The notes under the pieces were generated by a model. That model had not been told where the DNA came from. It did not search any database and saw only the letters and a program-made list of their open reading frames with translations. Of a stretch of 64,000 nucleotides of DNA, positions 31,528-42,577 are shown in pieces (the stretch's first letter is position 1; every line of letters begins with the position of its first letter). Made by a program: the position numbers and the translations under genes. The stretch is from NCBI GenBank assembly GCA_903927615.1, contig CAIYNU010000087.1:62001-126000 (forward strand). Reading direction: 5' to 3'. The DNA is from an uncultured Rhodospirillales bacterium (GTDB taxonomy: Bacteria > Pseudomonadota > Alphaproteobacteria > Azospirillales > Azospirillaceae).

Positions 31528-33429
31528 ATGAACGCCATCGTCGGGCTCAGCCAGACCGAGCTACGCTTGCCCATCGTCATTGTCGGCCATGTGGACCACG
31601 GGAAATCGACCCTGGTCGGTCGCCTGCTCAATGACACCGGCTCTTTACCCGAGGGCAAGGTCGAGGCGTTGCGCGAAATGAGCCGCCGGCGCGGCATGCC
31701 CTTCGAATGGTCGTTCGTGATGGACGCGCTGCAAGCGGAGCGCGATCAGGGCATCACCATCGACACCACGCAGGTGCGGTTTCGCACCGCGGTCCGGCCA
31801 TACGTGATCATCGACGCGCCGGGCCACAAGGAATTCCTGAAGAACATGATCACCGGCGCCGCCAGCGCCGAGGCGGCCTTGCTGGTGATCGACGTCCAGG
31901 AAGGGGCGCTGGAGCAATCCCGCCGCCATGCCTACCTGCTGCACCTGTTGGGGGTGCGCCAGGTGGCGGTGGTGATCAACAAGATGGATATGTGCGACTT
32001 CAGCGCCGAACGCTATCAGGCGGTCAGCGACGGCATTTTAGGGTATCTGTCGGAAATCGGCGTGACCCCATCGGCGGTGGTTCCGGTTTCGGCCCGCCAC
32101 GGCAACAACGTGGTCGAACGCTGCCGTCACATGGCGTGGTACACCGGGCCGACCGTCACCGAGGCGCTGGACGCTTTCACGGCCGCCAAGTCACTGGCCC
32201 ACCGGCCGCTGCGATTGCCGGTACAGGATGTCTACAAGCTTGACGAGCGCCGCATCATTGCCGGCCGCGTCGAAAGCGGGCACCTGAAAATCGGCGATAC
32301 CCTGACCTTCCTGCCCGGCGGACGCACCGCCACCATCGCCAGCCTGGAAAGCTGGAACGAGCCCACGCCCCGAACCGAGGCGGTGGCGGGCCAGTCCATC
32401 GGCATCACCCTGGATCAGCCGATCTTTGTCGAGCGTGGCCATGTGGCGTCCCTGGCCGAACATCGGCCGGTGGAAACCCACACCCTGAGGGTCCACCTGT
32501 TCTGGCTGGGCCATGAGCCGCTGACCGTCGGCCGCCGCTATACCCTGAAGGTGGCCACCGCCGAACACGACGTCACCGTCCAGGCCATCGAGCGGGTGAT
32601 CGATGTCGAGGACCTGTCGAATCACAACGGCGACCGGGTCGAGCGGAATGGCGTCGGCGAAGTCGTGCTGCACAGCCGCTCGGCAATGGTCGTGGATGAC
32701 TTCGTCGCGGTGGCGCGCACCGGCCGGGCGGTGATCGTCGATGGCTATGACGTGGTTGGCGGCTGCATCATCCAGCAGCCCAAGGCCGACGAAATGCCGG
32801 CCCGTAACCTGATCGCCACCGGCCATACCGTCACCGCCGACGAGCGCGCCTGGGTCAACGGCCATCTTGGCGGCGTGCTGTGGTTCACCGGCCTCTCGGG
32901 GGCCGGTAAGTCGACCATGGCCATGGCGCTGGAACGCGAGTTATTTCGCAAGGGCATTCAGGTTTATGCCCTGGACGGCGATGGGATTCGCCAGGGACTT
33001 AACGCCGATCTGGGATTTTCGCCCGACGACCGCACCGAAAACATCCGCCGGGTCGCCCAGGTCGGCCGCCTGTTTGCCGAAGCCGGGGTGATCGTGGTCA
33101 CGGCCCTGATTTCGCCGACCCGGGCCGACCGGGCGGTGGCCCGCCGGATCGGCGGTCGCCATTTCCACGAAATCCACATCAGCGCCGACCTTGCGGTGTG
33201 CGAGGCCCGCGATACCAAGGGCCTGTACCGCAAGGCCCGGGCCGGACTGATCCCCGAATTTACCGGCGTCTCCGCCCCCTACGAACCGCCCCTGACCCCG
33301 GAACTGACGCTGCACACCGGCGGGCAAACCGTCGAGGACTGCCTGGCGGAACTGGTCGCCTATGTCGAACGAACCCTGATCCGCCCGGCCCGGCAGGGCG
33401 GAAGCGGGGCTAATACCGGCGAGCCTTAA
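31528..33429 (+). CDS. cysNC: Bifunctional sulfate adenylyltransferase subunit 1 / adenylylsulfate kinase
   Basis: GTPase [28 protein letters not shown]-terminal APS kinase [17 protein letters not shown] and [27 protein letters not shown]. Confidence 0.95.
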   Translation: MNAIVGLSQTELRLPIVIVGHVDHGKSTLVGRLLNDTGSLPEGKVEALREMSRRRGMPFEWSFVMDALQAERDQGITIDTTQVRFRTAVRPYVIIDAPGHKEFLKNMITGAASAEAALLVIDVQEGALEQSRRHAYLLHLLGVRQVAVVINKMDMCDFSAERYQAVSDGILGYLSEIGVTPSAVVPVSARHGNNVVERCRHMAWYTGPTVTEALDAFTAAKSLAHRPLRLPVQDVYKLDERRIIAGRVESGHLKIGDTLTFLPGGRTATIASLESWNEPTPRTEAVAGQSIGITLDQPIFVERGHVASLAEHRPVETHTLRVHLFWLGHEPLTVGRRYTLKVATAEHDVTVQAIERVIDVEDLSNHNGDRVERNGVGEVVLHSRSAMVVDDFVAVARTGRAVIVDGYDVVGGCIIQQPKADEMPARNLIATGHTVTADERAWVNGHLGGVLWFTGLSGAGKSTMAMALERELFRKGIQVYALDGDGIRQGLNADLGFSPDDRTENIRRVAQVGRLFAEAGVIVVTALISPTRADRAVARRIGGRHFHEIHISADLAVCEARDTKGLYRKARAGLIPEFTGVSAPYEPPLTPELTLHTGGQTVEDCLAELVAYVERTLIRPARQGGSGANTGEP

Positions 33430-33878
33430 GAAAAAAGGGCCGACCGGCCTTTGCGGGTGTGGGCCGGGCCCCATGTGCGCTAGGATAAGCATTTCTGGAT
33501 GGTTTCTGTCTGCTTTTTTTTTCGACGACGTGGTGGGTCGAAGAGCTTTCGCCTTGAGAAAGTCCAGAGGACTGACGTCACCGTGAACAATATCTATGAA
33601 TATTTTGCAAAGGATTCGATAGATACGCCAGGTGCAAGGCGTGTAGTTGGTCGATCCAGGGTCCACAGGGGGAAGATTCCAGGATTTCCTGGGTCATTGA
33701 GTCAATCACAAGGGCGGCAATGAGATGAGTGTAAATTCATGTCTTTGCTAGCTCTGGATCGAATGCCCGAAGATTATCAATGTGGAGAAGGCTTTTCAGT
33801 CGCTTAAAAGCCAATTCAAGATGCTTATTGCATCTCTCATATGAATCACACTGGGATTCGTCTCGTCAGAACCTTATT

Positions 33879-34187
33879 CTAGCGCTCATGCTCCCGCGCC
33901 CTGCGCCGCGGTGCTGCTGAATAGATCACGCTATAAGGCGTCGCCTGGGGTGCGATCGGGCCACCTTGAGCGGCATCGAGAACCCCCTTCAGCGTGTCGG
34001 CTTCCTTTTTCGAATCGGCATTGGCCGCATCAAAAACGATGGCGATCGGCACGGCACCCGACACCGGCGGGTTGAGGAAGCCGATGACCTTGAGCATCAG
34101 TTGCGCGTCCTTGGCCGTGACCTCGGCATGGGCCACCGGTATGGCCATCAGCATCGCCCCGATCACCATCGCGGACACCCTGATCAT
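33879..34187 (-). CDS. Small secreted protein, YfiR/DUF4154-like (tentative), possibly truncated
   Basis: MIRVSAMVIGAMLMAIPVAHAEVTAKDAQLMLKVIGFLN; signal peptide; Arg-rich terminus may be out of frame. Confidence 0.35.
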   Translation of the reverse strand: MIRVSAMVIGAMLMAIPVAHAEVTAKDAQLMLKVIGFLNPPVSGAVPIAIVFDAANADSKKEADTLKGVLDAAQGGPIAPQATPYSVIYSAAPRRRAREHER

Positions 34188-34999
34188 CGGGGTTAACCGC
34201 CGCGTCGGTTGATGCCGGGTCCAGCCGCATCCTTCACCTCGCTTTACGATAAGCCGCCGTGACACCCTAACTGATCTAAAAGAAATAGCCCGCGTTACCC
34301 GCAATCGGATCAGGCAAGGCCCCAGATACCCCGTATTTCGGGCGTCGCCTGACCGGGTGGGGGATCGGCAGACCACGTCGTTTGTGCCTTTATTTAGGGA
34401 GTATCGAAAACCGGATGCTCTATAACTAGCATTATTAGAAACATAACCATTTTCACTATGGCTCATCTTGGTAGCCAAAAAAAGGATGCATTTCAAGTAT
34501 TATTTCTACCAACACTTATTAACAAATCCTTTTTCTATACCGCCGATGAAGGTTATACCCAACCTCAGGTCTCAACCCGGTCAGGGTCCTGATGGTCCGA
34601 TTGCTGAAGCGGTCCAATGGGTTGAGGGGGCCTTGGGGGCGACGACGCGGGATGTTTTCCGGCGGGGCGTGCGTCTTGCGGAAATCCCCTTGAATGATGG
34701 CGCCGGGGGTGGACCTTGGTCCTGACCGCCAGCAGCGTGACGGTGACGGCCGCGTTCGACGACTGATCGCGCGCGCGGCCGACCGGCTGAGATGCCGGGC
34801 CCGCGGCTCGCTTCAGCGCCTCGTCCTGGCCGTCGATCATGAGAATCATGGGATGCGGTCAACGGAACCGCCCTGGATTATTATGTCTTACCAGGCCCTG
34901 ACTATCGCGATGCGCGTATCTCTTGTCCGACCCCCGGTGCCGCGCTATAACTCCCTCAAGATCGGTGCGAAATGACTGGTCTGGGTAGCGACGAGGAGG

Positions 35000-36079
35000 G
35001 TGTGCGTGTTGACAGCCCGGGCGGTCTGCCTTGCGATCCTGGTGGCCTGGCCGACGGTCCCCGCTGCCGCCGAGACCACGGCCCGGTCACCACAACGCGA
35101 CGTCATCACGGCCCTGGTTTCCCCGTCGCAAACCGCCTTCACCAAGGCCTTGAGCGATCGGCTGGTCAGGCGATATGACCTGCCGCCGCTCTCGATCACC
35201 ACGACGCCGGCCGCCCCGGCCATCAAAGCGTTCTGCGGCGGCATCGGGGCCAAATATCCCGACGTCATCGGCATCCCGCGCCCGATGAACAGCCATGAAT
35301 ACAACGGCTGTGTCGACAATGGCGTGGTTGATATCGTCGAATTGCCGATCGGGGTCAACGCTCTGGTGCCGGCGGTGCGCAAAGGCGATCCTGTGTTCAA
35401 CCTGACACCCCGGGCCGTCTACTTTGCCCTCGCCGCCCAGATACCGGACGGCAATACCTTTGTCCCCAATGGCCTGAACCGCTGGAGAGACCTTGACCCG
35501 CGATTGCCCGATCTCGACATCTCCATTGTCGGATCAGAGAATGGCACCTCGCTTAACGCCTTCTTTAAAGAGATATTCATGGAAGGCGGCTGTCGTGGAT
35601 TGCGTCAGTTCAAAGCCATCTATGCGGCCGCCGAGCGCACCGAACTGTGTACTGACATTCGGACAGACCGCCGTTTTTTCCCGATTCAATCCCCAATCCT
35701 TTTGACGTTTAAGGATACTATGGAGCACGCACCACCGGGCGCGGTGGCCATTATCCCCTTTACCGTCTACCGCAAGAACGCCACCTGGCTTGATCTGATG
35801 CCCGTCCTGAACATCATGCCCAGCCACCACACGATTAAAGACGGGGATTACGAGGCGGTTGCGCCGGTTCGCTATTACGTCAAACGCGCGCATATGGAAT
35901 CAAGCCTAGGCGGCACCGGGGTGGTGCGCGGCCTTTACAGCGTCATCGAAGAGATCATGAGCGAGGATGCCATCGGTCCCGGCGGTTACCTCGAGGCCCT
36001 GGGTCTGGTGGTCGACGACCCCGAAGATCGCCAGCAGGACCGCGAAAGTGCCCTGCGGTTGCAGCCGTTCCGGCCGTAA
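35000..36079 (+). CDS. PstS-like periplasmic phosphate-binding protein
   Basis: Signal peptide, DVIGIPRPMN, VVDIVELPIGVNALV, SENGTSLNAFFKEIF; PBP-like layout. Confidence 0.65.
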   Translation: MCVLTARAVCLAILVAWPTVPAAAETTARSPQRDVITALVSPSQTAFTKALSDRLVRRYDLPPLSITTTPAAPAIKAFCGGIGAKYPDVIGIPRPMNSHEYNGCVDNGVVDIVELPIGVNALVPAVRKGDPVFNLTPRAVYFALAAQIPDGNTFVPNGLNRWRDLDPRLPDLDISIVGSENGTSLNAFFKEIFMEGGCRGLRQFKAIYAAAERTELCTDIRTDRRFFPIQSPILLTFKDTMEHAPPGAVAIIPFTVYRKNATWLDLMPVLNIMPSHHTIKDGDYEAVAPVRYYVKRAHMESSLGGTGVVRGLYSVIEEIMSEDAIGPGGYLEALGLVVDDPEDRQQDRESALRLQPFRP

Positions 36080-36164
36080 GACGGAAGAACCCGAAACCCA
36101 TACCCCCGATCGTGTCATCAAAGGATGCGCCCCCCATGTTGCCGACGATCAGGGAGCCCCGAAC

Positions 36165-36980
36165 ATGAGACCGGCTGTCATCAGGGCCGCCGCCGTCCTG
36201 GCCCTGACCCTTGGTGCCGCTTTGGCGGCATCCGCTCAGCCGGAAGCGGTCCCGCCTCAGCAACCGGTTCAGCCCGTGGCCGTGCTGCCGCCGACGCTCA
36301 CGCCGCCCGCGGTCACCCATTCGCCCGAAGACGGACTGGCGGTGCCCCAGGTCGCCCGTGATCTGACCGGTGATGCGACGGAAATCATCACCCTGGATCT
36401 GGCCGGGCTTGATCAATCCGAGCCCAACCGCAGCCTCCTCACCGGCCGCGGTCCGTTTGGTCAGTTTTGGGATGCCGTCGTTTATTGGTTTCAGACCATC
36501 GTCACAACCGTGGCCAACGCGCTCACGCCGCCCTCGCCGGTCTCTCTTGCCAAGAGTCTCAATTCGAAAGACGTCGACAGTTTGTGGCAACTGGTGGGCG
36601 ACGCCGGTTATAAACTGAGCGAAATCACCACCGATGTCGGGGTGGTGCCCGATGTCGCGTTTCAATTCAGGTATATTCGGGAACTCTCGGACGGCGACAT
36701 TAACTGGCTTGAACGTAGGCTGGCGCGTCACGCCCGCATTCATCAAGACCCGATTTCGCTGCTTCAGCGGATGATCATCGATACCCTGCTGAACATTAAC
36801 AGCAGCGACACCTATTTCGTCAGCGAACTTCGGATCAAGCTGCTCCCGCTGCCCAACGTACAATTCACCCTGCAACCTTGGGACCACGGGCTCAGTCCGG
36901 AAAGCGAACGCCTGGTGCGCACCCTTCAAGGAAAGCCGGTCGTGAGGCACAAGCCCGCCGAAGAAGACTCCCGTTATTAA
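36165..36980 (+). CDS. Hypothetical secreted protein
   Basis: MRPAVIRAAAVLALTLGAALAASAQ signal peptide; ORF follows the PstS-like gene. Confidence 0.5.
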   Translation: MRPAVIRAAAVLALTLGAALAASAQPEAVPPQQPVQPVAVLPPTLTPPAVTHSPEDGLAVPQVARDLTGDATEIITLDLAGLDQSEPNRSLLTGRGPFGQFWDAVVYWFQTIVTTVANALTPPSPVSLAKSLNSKDVDSLWQLVGDAGYKLSEITTDVGVVPDVAFQFRYIRELSDGDINWLERRLARHARIHQDPISLLQRMIIDTLLNINSSDTYFVSELRIKLLPLPNVQFTLQPWDHGLSPESERLVRTLQGKPVVRHKPAEEDSRY

Positions 36981-37019
36981 GTCAGGCGGGATATGTACAT
37001 CCGGTGGCTTGACCCAATA

Positions 37020-39533
37020 TTAAGATTTATGAGTATCAAGACTCGCCTCAAGCGTGTCCCAATCATACCGAGACACCAGATCACGCAAGACCGCCGCGAG
37101 ATTGGCCTGTTCTGGTGCCAACTGGTTGATCAAGCTTAGCATTTCCTGGTCGTCGGCCCTCCACGCGGCCCGACGCAGGGCCTCCCGCAGGTCAGCGCGT
37201 ACCGACCCCAGGCCACAGGCCGCCAGCCGCTCGGCCGCAGAACGGCCGCCGCTGTTACCGTCACCGCCCGCCGGGCCAGGCGCCTCGGGCGCGTAGTCGT
37301 AGACCAGCCCCAGATGCCCGCCGATGACCGTCAACAGCTCATCGGCCATGACGGGTTTGCGCACAAAGTCATCGGCACCGGTGGCCATGACGGCGTCGCG
37401 GTCCTCGTCAAACGCACTGGCGCTCAGCGCCACGATCTTAACCTCCTGCCCCTCGGGCAAGGCCTTGATCCGGCGGGTGGCCTCGTGACCGTCCATTTTG
37501 GGCATCACGATATCCATCAAAATCAGGCCGGGCCGCCAGTCCCGCCAAACCGCAATCGCCTCCAGCCCGTTGGTCGCCTCACGCACGCAAAACCCCAGGG
37601 GTTCCAACAGTCGGCGCAAAAACAGCCGATTGTCGGCCTTGTCATCAACGATCAAGATCCGAACCTCGTTCATCCCCGTCCGAAGTCCCACCGGCCGCCG
37701 GCTGACCTGGACCTGGGGCAGGTCGCTGGCGGCCCCCACCGTAACCGGGATCTCAAGCCGAAACAGGCTGCCCCGACCGACGACACTGGACACGGTGATC
37801 TCGCCGCCCATCACATGCGCGTGACGATCGGCGATCGCCAGCCCCAGACCACTGCCGCCCTTCGCAAGGCCGGTCGCGGTCTGATGGAACACTTGGAACA
37901 CCGCCCCCCGCTCCTCGGACGCAATGCCGGGCCCCGTATCTTCGACCTCGATCACCAGATGGGGTAAGATGCCCGCCGAGGTCAGGCCGGCCCGCAGCAC
38001 CACGCCCCCGGCATCGGTAAATTTGATGGCGTTGCCGGCCAGGTTGATGACGATTTGCCTGAGTTTACCCTCGTCGGTCACCACGTAACGCGGGACATCC
38101 GCGGCAATGGTCAGTTCCCAGTGCAGACCCTTGGCCACCGCAGGCGCCTTCAGCATGGCTTGGACATCAGCCAGCAAATCATGAAGGTCAAAGGTTTTCG
38201 GCACAAAGTCGATCCGTCCGGCCTCGATTTTCGACATTTCGAGGACATCGTTGATCATGGTCAGTAAGTTGCGGCCGCTTCGCTGAATAATCTCCAGATT
38301 CTCCCGGTCGCGGGGCGCCAGCGCCGCGTTGTTCAGCAAGATCTGGGTAAAACCCAGAATCGCGTTCATGGGTGTACGAATTTCGTGCGACATATTGGCC
38401 AGAAAGGCGCTCTTGGCGCGATTGGCAGCCTCTGCCCTTTCGGCTTTCTCGTGTTCCCGGGCGCGTTCTTCCAGCAACTGCGCCGCTCTGAGCAAAGCGT
38501 GGCCGACCTCCTCCGCCTCCTGGAAATCGAAGGCCGGTACCGAGATCGGTTCACCGCGACCCAGGGCCAACGCCGGTCCGACCAGCCCCCCAATCGATCG
38601 GGTGATGCGGTGCCCCATGGCCATCGCGAGGAAAACGCCCCCAAAGGATAGGAAAATCGCCCCGGCGATGGTCCAGCACAACCACTGCCGAAGGCCCGCC
38701 ATCAGTTCCGCGGTCGGCATGCCGATCACCACCGCCCAACCCGAGACCGGCGCCCGACTGTAGGCCACGGTCGCCGGCACGCCCTCCAAGGTTGGCACAT
38801 CCAGCCATCCCTCGCTGGACGTAGCCAGTCGGTCCTGGAGTTCCGGCCGGACCGGGCGCCCGGTATACCGTTCCGGGTCGCGGGTCCGCGCCGCCACGAC
38901 GCCGGCACGGTCGACGATAACCCCCACCCAATTCGGCACAAGATGTTCGCTCAAAAGAATTTGCCCCAACCGATCGGCGGGAAAGGTCATGGATAAATCG
39001 TAAATCACCTTTTCATTCTGCAAGACCGGTATATCAAGGCTAACCAGCAGGCGCTTGGTCACCGCACCGTGGAACAAATTACTGATAAAGGGCGAACCCG
39101 TGGCAAAGACTTGCGTCACCGCCGCCGGAATATTGCGATGGGGTAAAGCTTCACCAAAAGCCCGGTAGGTATTGACCACCTGCTGGCCATCGGCACCGGC
39201 CAGAATGATGTCCGCTGCCGGATAGCCGCGAAGAACGACGCGAGCCTGAGCGTGAAAGGCCGCCATATCACCCGTGATCATGTGGGGCGACGTCCCCAGG
39301 ACCTGCAAAGCCGTTTCAATATTCGCCAGTTGCTGGTCGACGGTGAGGGCCAACGCCCGCGCCGTATCCAGCATATGCTGTTCAATTTGCGTCTGCTTGT
39401 CCTGATAGGCGTGGTAAACGAGGATCCCTCCGACGCACCAAGCCGGCGCCACACAAGCGAACACTAGCCACGCCAGCCGGTCCCTCAGCGTCAGGTGGCG
39501 ATGTCGACGGAACCTTGCAAACAGCGCCTTCAT
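37020..39533 (-). CDS. Hybrid sensor histidine kinase/response regulator with periplasmic Cache-like sensor
   Basis: N-terminal TM pair, [32 protein letters not shown], receiver PGLILMDIVMPKMDGHE. Confidence 0.9.
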   Translation of the reverse strand: MKALFARFRRHRHLTLRDRLAWLVFACVAPAWCVGGILVYHAYQDKQTQIEQHMLDTARALALTVDQQLANIETALQVLGTSPHMITGDMAAFHAQARVVLRGYPAADIILAGADGQQVVNTYRAFGEALPHRNIPAAVTQVFATGSPFISNLFHGAVTKRLLVSLDIPVLQNEKVIYDLSMTFPADRLGQILLSEHLVPNWVGVIVDRAGVVAARTRDPERYTGRPVRPELQDRLATSSEGWLDVPTLEGVPATVAYSRAPVSGWAVVIGMPTAELMAGLRQWLCWTIAGAIFLSFGGVFLAMAMGHRITRSIGGLVGPALALGRGEPISVPAFDFQEAEEVGHALLRAAQLLEERAREHEKAERAEAANRAKSAFLANMSHEIRTPMNAILGFTQILLNNAALAPRDRENLEIIQRSGRNLLTMINDVLEMSKIEAGRIDFVPKTFDLHDLLADVQAMLKAPAVAKGLHWELTIAADVPRYVVTDEGKLRQIVINLAGNAIKFTDAGGVVLRAGLTSAGILPHLVIEVEDTGPGIASEERGAVFQVFHQTATGLAKGGSGLGLAIADRHAHVMGGEITVSSVVGRGSLFRLEIPVTVGAASDLPQVQVSRRPVGLRTGMNEVRILIVDDKADNRLFLRRLLEPLGFCVREATNGLEAIAVWRDWRPGLILMDIVMPKMDGHEATRRIKALPEGQEVKIVALSASAFDEDRDAVMATGADDFVRKPVMADELLTVIGGHLGLVYDYAPEAPGPAGGDGNSGGRSAAERLAACGLGSVRADLREALRRAAWRADDQEMLSLINQLAPEQANLAAVLRDLVSRYDWDTLEASLDTHKS

Positions 39534-39556
39534 TGTTCCTCGGGCTCTGCCCTTTC

Positions 39557-40390
39557 TCAGCCGGCCAGTTCGCGCGCCCGGACGGTGGCGGCCGCCACCG
39601 CACGATCGAACAAGGGTTGCAACCCGTTGTCCGCCATCAGAACGTCCAGCGCCGCCTGGGTCGTGCCACCCGGACTGGTTACATTCTTGCGCAATTGAGC
39701 CGCCGGTTCGATGGAGCGATAGGTCAGTTCACCCGCTCCAGAGATGGTCGCTCGGGCCAGGCGCATGGCCAGGTCTTCGGGCAACCCGGCCGCAATCCCG
39801 GCCCGGGCCAGAACCTCGATCAGCAAAAAGACATAGGCCGGCCCGCTGCCCGAAACCGCCGTCACCGGATCCAGCAAGGCCTCGTCGTCGATCCAGGCGA
39901 CGTCGCCAACCCCCCGCAACAGCATTTCGCACCGGTTGCGCTGCGCCTCGGTGACGGCCTGGTTGGCGCAGGCCACGGTGACTCCGCGCCCCACCGCCGC
40001 GGGCAAATTCGGCATCGCCCGCACCACCGCCGCCGCCGACGCCAACTGCGCCTCGAACCAGGCGATGGGCTTCCCCGCAGCGATTGACAGAAAAACCGTG
40101 TCCGGCCCGACAAAACGGCGATAGTCGGGCACCACGTTCCCCAGGACCTGGGGTTTAACCGCAAACACCACAACGTTAGGTAGCAGTCGCGACGGCAAGG
40201 CATCGGCACCGGCACAGTGCAGGACCCGTTCGTGACCCGAGGCAACACCGAGTGTCCCCGGTTCCACCACCACCACCCGCGCGGCAGCATTGGTGGCTAG
40301 CCAGCCTTCCAGCAACGCACCGCCCATTTTGCCGCAACCGGCCAACAACAAAGTCAAGGTCACCGGATCATGCCTCGCCAACCGTATCAA
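39557..40390 (-). CDS. proC: Pyrroline-5-carboxylate reductase
   Basis: LLLAGCGKMGGALLEGWL, VFAVKPQVLGNV, RAMPNLPAAVGRGVT, AVSGSGPAYVF. Confidence 0.93.
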   Translation of the reverse strand: MIRLARHDPVTLTLLLAGCGKMGGALLEGWLATNAAARVVVVEPGTLGVASGHERVLHCAGADALPSRLLPNVVVFAVKPQVLGNVVPDYRRFVGPDTVFLSIAAGKPIAWFEAQLASAAAVVRAMPNLPAAVGRGVTVACANQAVTEAQRNRCEMLLRGVGDVAWIDDEALLDPVTAVSGSGPAYVFLLIEVLARAGIAAGLPEDLAMRLARATISGAGELTYRSIEPAAQLRKNVTSPGGTTQAALDVLMADNGLQPLFDRAVAAATVRARELAG

Positions 40391-40886
40391 GCAGGGCCGC
40401 GGACACCGCCTCGGCTGGAGTCTTACCGCCCCAGATCACAAACTGAAACGCCGGGTAGAACCGCTCGCACTCTGAAAGGGCAATCTCGACCAGATCCTCG
40501 AGCTGCTCCACGCTCGCCCCATGAGCGCCTCGCAACAAGGTGGTCTGACGAAACATCGGCGTATGCTCTTCACTACACACGTCAAAATGGCCGAGCCACA
40601 TCCGCGTGTTGACTTCCGACAACAACTCATGAATCGCTGTCTTGCGATGGGTCTGAACCTTCATGTCAAACTGACACGAAAACTGCATGGCGCTGAGATC
40701 GGCCTGCCAGACAAAATACAGACGGTAGTCGCACCAACGACCACCAATCTCTACCACCATTTCATCGTCGCTGGCGCGGTCGAAGGGCCATTCGTTGGCG
40801 GTGACGATCTCCTCGACAATGTCGAGGGGATTGTGAGTCGCACTGGCGGTTTCAAGAGCCGCTATCGACATGCGCATCCTCCTCAT
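40368..40886 (-). CDS. YbjN domain-containing protein
   Basis: NEWPFDRASDDEMVVEIGGRWCDYRLYFVW; RQTTLLRGAHGASVEQLEDLVEIALSECERFYPAFQF. Confidence 0.8.
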   Translation of the reverse strand: MRRMRMSIAALETASATHNPLDIVEEIVTANEWPFDRASDDEMVVEIGGRWCDYRLYFVWQADLSAMQFSCQFDMKVQTHRKTAIHELLSEVNTRMWLGHFDVCSEEHTPMFRQTTLLRGAHGASVEQLEDLVEIALSECERFYPAFQFVIWGGKTPAEAVSAALLDTVGEA

Positions 40887-41078
40887 GTCCAGCACCGGAG
40901 GGCGTGCGTCCGGCAAGGTCTCGAAACAGAGACGATCAATTCCAAGATCGACGTCTTGTGCCCTCTGCCCATTGGACTGGGGACCGGCCGACGGTGCCAG
41001 AAGGTCCCCAGGGGCGCAACAGGATTTGACAGGTTGTCACGCAACCTTCTCAAGCTCCACCATGCCGGAACTGCGGTC

Positions 41079-41357
41079 TCAGCCCTCGGATCCCTTCACT
41101 TGGGCCGCCAGCGCCGCAATCTGTGCCTCCAGCACCACCACGCGCTCGGCAAGCGTCTCCTGTTCGGCGCGGGCCGTGACGGCGATCTCCTTCACCGCCT
41201 CGAAGTCCTCGCGACTGACCACGTCCATCTGGCTGAGAATGCGCTCGAACTGTTGGCGCAACTGCGCCTCGACCTCGCCCCGCAGCCCGGACAGCGCACC
41301 CAACGCACCACCGGCCACCCGGGCCAAATCATCCAGCAGCTTGTTTTCCACCTGCAT
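41079..41357 (-). CDS. ubiK: UbiK/YqiC (BMFP) family accessory factor
   Basis: LLDDLARVAGGALGALSGLRGEVEAQLRQQFERIL ... VVSREDFEAVKEIAVTARAEQETL. Confidence 0.8.
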   Translation of the reverse strand: MQVENKLLDDLARVAGGALGALSGLRGEVEAQLRQQFERILSQMDVVSREDFEAVKEIAVTARAEQETLAERVVVLEAQIAALAAQVKGSEG

Positions 41358-41887
41358 CGGCGTCGAATCCTTCCCGTGATGGCGGGATTATGACCCTGGC
41401 ATCCCGCCGTTGCAACACCCACGTCGGCCCCACCGCGGCGAAAAGCGCGGCGGCGGTGGCCTGACCCCGAGGATGGGCAGGGTCAACAGCTTGGGTTCCG
41501 TGTCGCGGGGGTTACCGTTGCCTGGCGCCAGGGGATTTTCCGGGGAATGTGCTTTCCAATATTTTCCTTCGACCGGAGCCGTTCCTTAAATATCGACACC
41601 GCCGCCCAACCTACCCTATCAGGAAAAGAGTGAGTCAATAACGCGCCAATCTTGTCAAAGACGTCGGAATTCCAGCCCCCCGACTCCCGGCCATGACCGG
41701 CGGCGGCTCTCACCCACCACACCGCCCGTCGGCCTGCCCGTCCCGGCGCGGGTGTGCCGCCGATCCCGCGAGAACCTGTTCCGTTTGCCGCTTGGGCCTG
41801 GATCGGGAGGCCCATATATTACCCTGGTACCGGTATGACCCTGGTACTGGCCTCGTGCCAAGGCTTCCACGGGAAGGAGGCGAGACG

Positions 41888-42577
41888 ATGACCGCGTTAC
41901 CGACCGATATTGCCGCTTGCGCCTTCGATGCGTACGGGACCCTGATCGATTTTAACGCCGCAGCCCGCCGCGCGCCCAATCTGCCCGGCACCCAGGCCGA
42001 CGCCCTTGCCACGCTGTGGCGGTCACGCCAGCTTGAATACACCTGGCTACGAACCTTGATCGGTCGCTATGCCGATTTCTGGCACCTGACCGGCGAGGCC
42101 CTCGACGAGGCCATGGCCGAACTCGGCATCAGCAATCCCGCGCTCCGAGCCCACCTGATGGAACTGATGCTCCAACCCGGAGCGTTCCCGGACGCCGTCG
42201 AAGCCGTGGCCGCGGCGCGACGGTCGGGTTTGCGAACGGCCGTGCTGTCCAACGCCAACGCGGCCATGCTGGCCTCGGCTATCGATGGCGCCGGGTTGCG
42301 CCCTCATGTCGATGTCCTGCTGTCGGCGGACACGGTCGGGCTCTACAAACCCCACCCGGCGGTTTACCGGGCGCTATGCGACCGGCTGGACCTGGAACCG
42401 CCGCGCATCCTGTTCGTGTCCGGCAATGATTGGGATGTCGCCGGCGCCATCTGTTTCGGTCTGCGGGGCGTCTGGGTCAATCGGAACCGCCGGCGCCCCA
42501 GTCGGCTGGCGGCCATGGCCATGACCGAGCTGCCCAGCCTCACCGATCTGTCAACCCTGCTCGGGTCCCGGTCCTGA
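41888..42577 (+). CDS. Haloacid dehalogenase type II (HAD superfamily)
   Basis: CAFDAYGTLIDFNAAA, LSNANAAMLASAI, GLYKPHPAVY, FVSGNDWDVAGA. Confidence 0.92.
   Translation: MTALPTDIAACAFDAYGTLIDFNAAARRAPNLPGTQADALATLWRSRQLEYTWLRTLIGRYADFWHLTGEALDEAMAELGISNPALRAHLMELMLQPGAFPDAVEAVAAARRSGLRTAVLSNANAAMLASAIDGAGLRPHVDVLLSADTVGLYKPHPAVYRALCDRLDLEPPRILFVSGNDWDVAGAICFGLRGVWVNRNRRRPSRLAAMAMTELPSLTDLSTLLGSRS

Noticed and set aside
33480-33880. Possible degenerate transposase fragment (INVEKAFQSLKSQFKM in one frame) in the gap after cysNC
   Set aside because: Only a short stretch with weak resemblance; no termini or further domains found
34500-34975. Small ORFs between the YfiR-like gene and the PstS-like gene
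   Set aside because: Several overlapping frames of similar quality and no recognisable motif; looks non-coding or decayed
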